The notes below the pieces were generated by a model. That model searched no databases. It was not told the DNA's origin and was given only the letters and a program-made list of their open reading frames with translations. Shown here piece by piece: positions 5,431-6,982 of a stretch of 6,982 nt of DNA. The stretch's first letter is position 1. Each line of letters opens with the position of its first letter. The translations under genes were made by a program, and so were the position numbers. Origin of the DNA: Bordetella parapertussis. GTDB taxonomy: Bacteria > Pseudomonadota > Gammaproteobacteria > Burkholderiales > SG8-39. Location: positions 1-6,982 of the forward strand of contig CAMBSA010000094.1 of assembly GCA_945869935.1 (NCBI GenBank), written 5' to 3'.

Positions 5431-6783
5431 ATGATCGACTACGGACCCGACGCGATTCTGATGGCCGGCCTCGACGGCAGCAATTGGGGCCTTTCCGACT
5501 ATGAAAAGCGCGGCGGTTATGCTGCGCTAAGGAAGATCATTTCGGAAAGAATCACGCCGGATGCGGTCATCGCGGAACTGAAGAAATCCTCGCTTCGCGG
5601 CCGTGGCGGCGCAGGGTTCCCGACGGGACTCAAGTGGTCGTTCATGCCCCGCCAGTTTCCCGGTGCGAAGTATGTCGTCTGCAATTCGGACGAAGGCGAG
5701 CCCGGGACCTGCAAGGACCGCGACATCCTGCGTTACAACCCGCATTCGGTGATCGAAGGCATGATCATCGCGGGATACGCGATGGGCGCCACCGCCGGAT
5801 ACAACTACATCCATGGCGAGATATGGGCAGTGTACGAGCGATACGAAGAGGCGCTTGAGGAGGCCCGCAAAGCGGGTTATCTCGGCAAAGGCATCCTTGG
5901 TTCTGATTTTAGCTATGAACTTTACGCGCACCCCGGTTATGGCGCGTACATCTGCGGCGAGGAAACCGCACTGCTCGAGTCGCTTGAGGGAAAGAAGGGG
6001 CAACCCCGCTTCAAGCCGCCGTTTCCGGCAAGCTTCGGGCTGTACGGCAAGCCGACAACGATCAACAACACCGAAACGTTTGCGACGGTCCCCTGGATCA
6101 TCCGCAATGGCGGCGAGGCGTTTCTCGCACTGGGCAAACCGAACAACGGCGGTACCAAGCTGTTCTCCGTCACCGGGCATGTCAACAAGCCGGGCAACTA
6201 CGAGGTCAAGCTGGGCACGCCGTTTGCGAAGCTTCTCGAAATGGCGGGCGGCGTACGCGGCGGCAACAAGCTCAAGGCGGTGATTCCGGGCGGTTCGTCC
6301 ATGCCGGTGCTGACGGCGGATGTGATGATGGCGACCGACATGGATTACGACTCGATTGCCAAGGCGGGCTCGATGCTCGGCTCCGGCGCGGTGATCGTGA
6401 TGGACGAGACCACCTGCATGGTGCGCGCGCTCGAACGACTGTCGTATTTCTATTATGAAGAATCCTGCGGGCAGTGCACTCCCTGCCGCGAGGGAACGGG
6501 CTGGCTTTATCGGGTGGTGCACCGAATAGAAACCGGGCAGGGCCGTCAGGAAGACCTCGCTCTGCTCGAGTCGGTGGCAGACAACATCGCCGGCCGCACG
6601 ATCTGCGCGCTCGGGGATGCGGCCGCGCTGCCGGTGAAAAGCTTCCTGAAGAACTTCCGGCAGGAGTTCGAGTACCACATCGAGAACAAGCGCTGCATGG
6701 TGCAGGGCGTTGCGATCGAACCGAAGTGGGGCAGGGCGGGCGTATCCGCCGCCCACGAACCCAACCTCGTCCGGGCGGCATGA
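5431..6783 (+). CDS. nuoF: NADH-quinone oxidoreductase subunit F (51 kDa type, NADH/FMN binding)
   Basis: This 450-residue subunit is the electron entry point. It binds NADH and FMN and passes electrons to [4Fe-4S] cluster N3. FMN/NADH-site blocks are intact: [15 protein letters not shown] (55-69), [13 protein letters not shown] (85-97) and [17 protein letters not shown] (171-187). The N3 ligands are Cys346, Cys349 and Cys352 in [12 protein letters not shown], plus Cys392 in TICALGD. Length agrees with the family (about 445 in E. coli). The ATG at 5431 has GAGGG six bases upstream and follows the nuoE stop by one base. nuoG begins one base after its stop. No frameshift or missing residue is seen. 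A long open frame on the opposite strand is a coding shadow. Confidence 0.97.
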   Translation: MIDYGPDAILMAGLDGSNWGLSDYEKRGGYAALRKIISERITPDAVIAELKKSSLRGRGGAGFPTGLKWSFMPRQFPGAKYVVCNSDEGEPGTCKDRDILRYNPHSVIEGMIIAGYAMGATAGYNYIHGEIWAVYERYEEALEEARKAGYLGKGILGSDFSYELYAHPGYGAYICGEETALLESLEGKKGQPRFKPPFPASFGLYGKPTTINNTETFATVPWIIRNGGEAFLALGKPNNGGTKLFSVTGHVNKPGNYEVKLGTPFAKLLEMAGGVRGGNKLKAVIPGGSSMPVLTADVMMATDMDYDSIAKAGSMLGSGAVIVMDETTCMVRALERLSYFYYEESCGQCTPCREGTGWLYRVVHRIETGQGRQEDLALLESVADNIAGRTICALGDAAALPVKSFLKNFRQEFEYHIENKRCMVQGVAIEPKWGRAGVSAAHEPNLVRAA

Positions 6784-6784
6784 C

Positions 6785-6982
6785 ATGAGCGGCCTGAAAG
6801 TCGAAATCGACGGCAAGATCATCGAGGTCCAGCACGGCTCGATGGTGATGGAAGCCGCGACCAAGCTCGGCATTTACGTTCCGCATTTCTGCTATCACAA
6901 GAAGCTGTCGATCGCGGCGAATTGCCGGATGTGCCTCGTGGAAGTTGAAAAGGCGCCCAAGCCAATGCCGGCCTGCGCGACG
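6785..6982 (+). CDS. nuoG: NADH-quinone oxidoreductase subunit G (75 kDa type), N-terminal part (partial)
   Basis: The first 66 codons are present and the window ends in frame. NuoG is the largest peripheral-arm subunit and carries the chain of Fe-S clusters from N3 towards NuoI and NuoB. The visible part is the N-terminal ferredoxin-like domain with the [2Fe-2S] N1b ligands Cys36, Cys47, Cys50 and Cys64, in the exact C-x10-C-x2-C-x13-C spacing of the family (FCYHKK, NCRMC, ACAT). The ATG at 6785 lies one base after the nuoF stop; GGGCGG just upstream is a weak ribosome binding site. Later clusters and the molybdopterin-type domain lie beyond the window. Confidence 0.95.
   Translation, partial: MSGLKVEIDGKIIEVQHGSMVMEAATKLGIYVPHFCYHKKLSIAANCRMCLVEVEKAPKPMPACAT

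Noticed and set aside
5527..6873. 448-codon open frame on the minus strand
   Set aside because: It lies wholly antisense to nuoF and the nuoG start, which are certain by motifs. Its translation is rich in Arg, His and Ala with no recognisable domain, typical of a shadow frame in GC-rich coding DNA.
1..6982. A new defence, mobile or other undescribed gene system
   Set aside because: All coding space is taken by well-known housekeeping genes in a known order; no unexplained gap exceeds about 125 bases, and no repeat array, transposase or integration site is seen.

Overview
The window is a contiguous stretch of a GC-rich proteobacterial chromosome. Every gene lies on the + strand. The gene order tpiA-secG-tRNA-Leu(GAG)-nuoABCDEFG, together with the wording of the Nuo proteins (mitochondrial-like, with separate NuoC and NuoD), points to a betaproteobacterium. 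Genus-level placement is not possible by reading alone.

Layout. Bases 2-121 are the last 39 codons of pstB, the phosphate ABC transporter ATPase. A 61-base gap with a small inverted repeat leads to dtd (183-623), a D-aminoacyl-tRNA deacylase. A 101-base gap holds a plausible sigma-70 promoter for tpiA (725-1477, triosephosphate isomerase). It is followed closely by secG (1490-1885, Sec translocon subunit) with a good ribosome binding site. A 74-base spacer carries a candidate tRNA promoter -10 element and a 16-position imperfect inverted repeat. Next comes a complete tRNA-Leu(GAG) gene with encoded CCA (1960-2044). A strong GC-rich hairpin with a T-rich tail (2058-2101) looks like its terminator.

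From 2169 to the window end runs the start of the nuo operon for proton-pumping NADH:quinone oxidoreductase (complex I): nuoA (GTG start), nuoB, nuoC, nuoD, nuoE, nuoF and the first 66 codons of nuoG. All visible cofactor ligands are present: cluster N2 in NuoB, N1a in NuoE, FMN/NADH sites and N3 in NuoF, and N1b in NuoG. The quinone-site residues in NuoD are also intact. Genes from nuoB onward are packed with gaps of 10 bases or less, or a one-base overlap, consistent with one polycistronic mRNA.

How they work together. NuoE, NuoF and NuoG form the NADH-oxidising module. NuoB, NuoC and NuoD form the connecting arm that passes electrons to quinone. NuoA is a membrane subunit near the quinone cavity. 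The remaining membrane subunits are expected beyond the window. The upstream genes are housekeeping functions with no mechanistic link to complex I.

I found no mobile element, CRISPR array, toxin-antitoxin pair, defence island or new gene system. The points worth a second look are small: RNA structures around the tRNA and nuo leader, the missing obvious nuo promoter, the nuoA-nuoB junction, and a few unusual residues.
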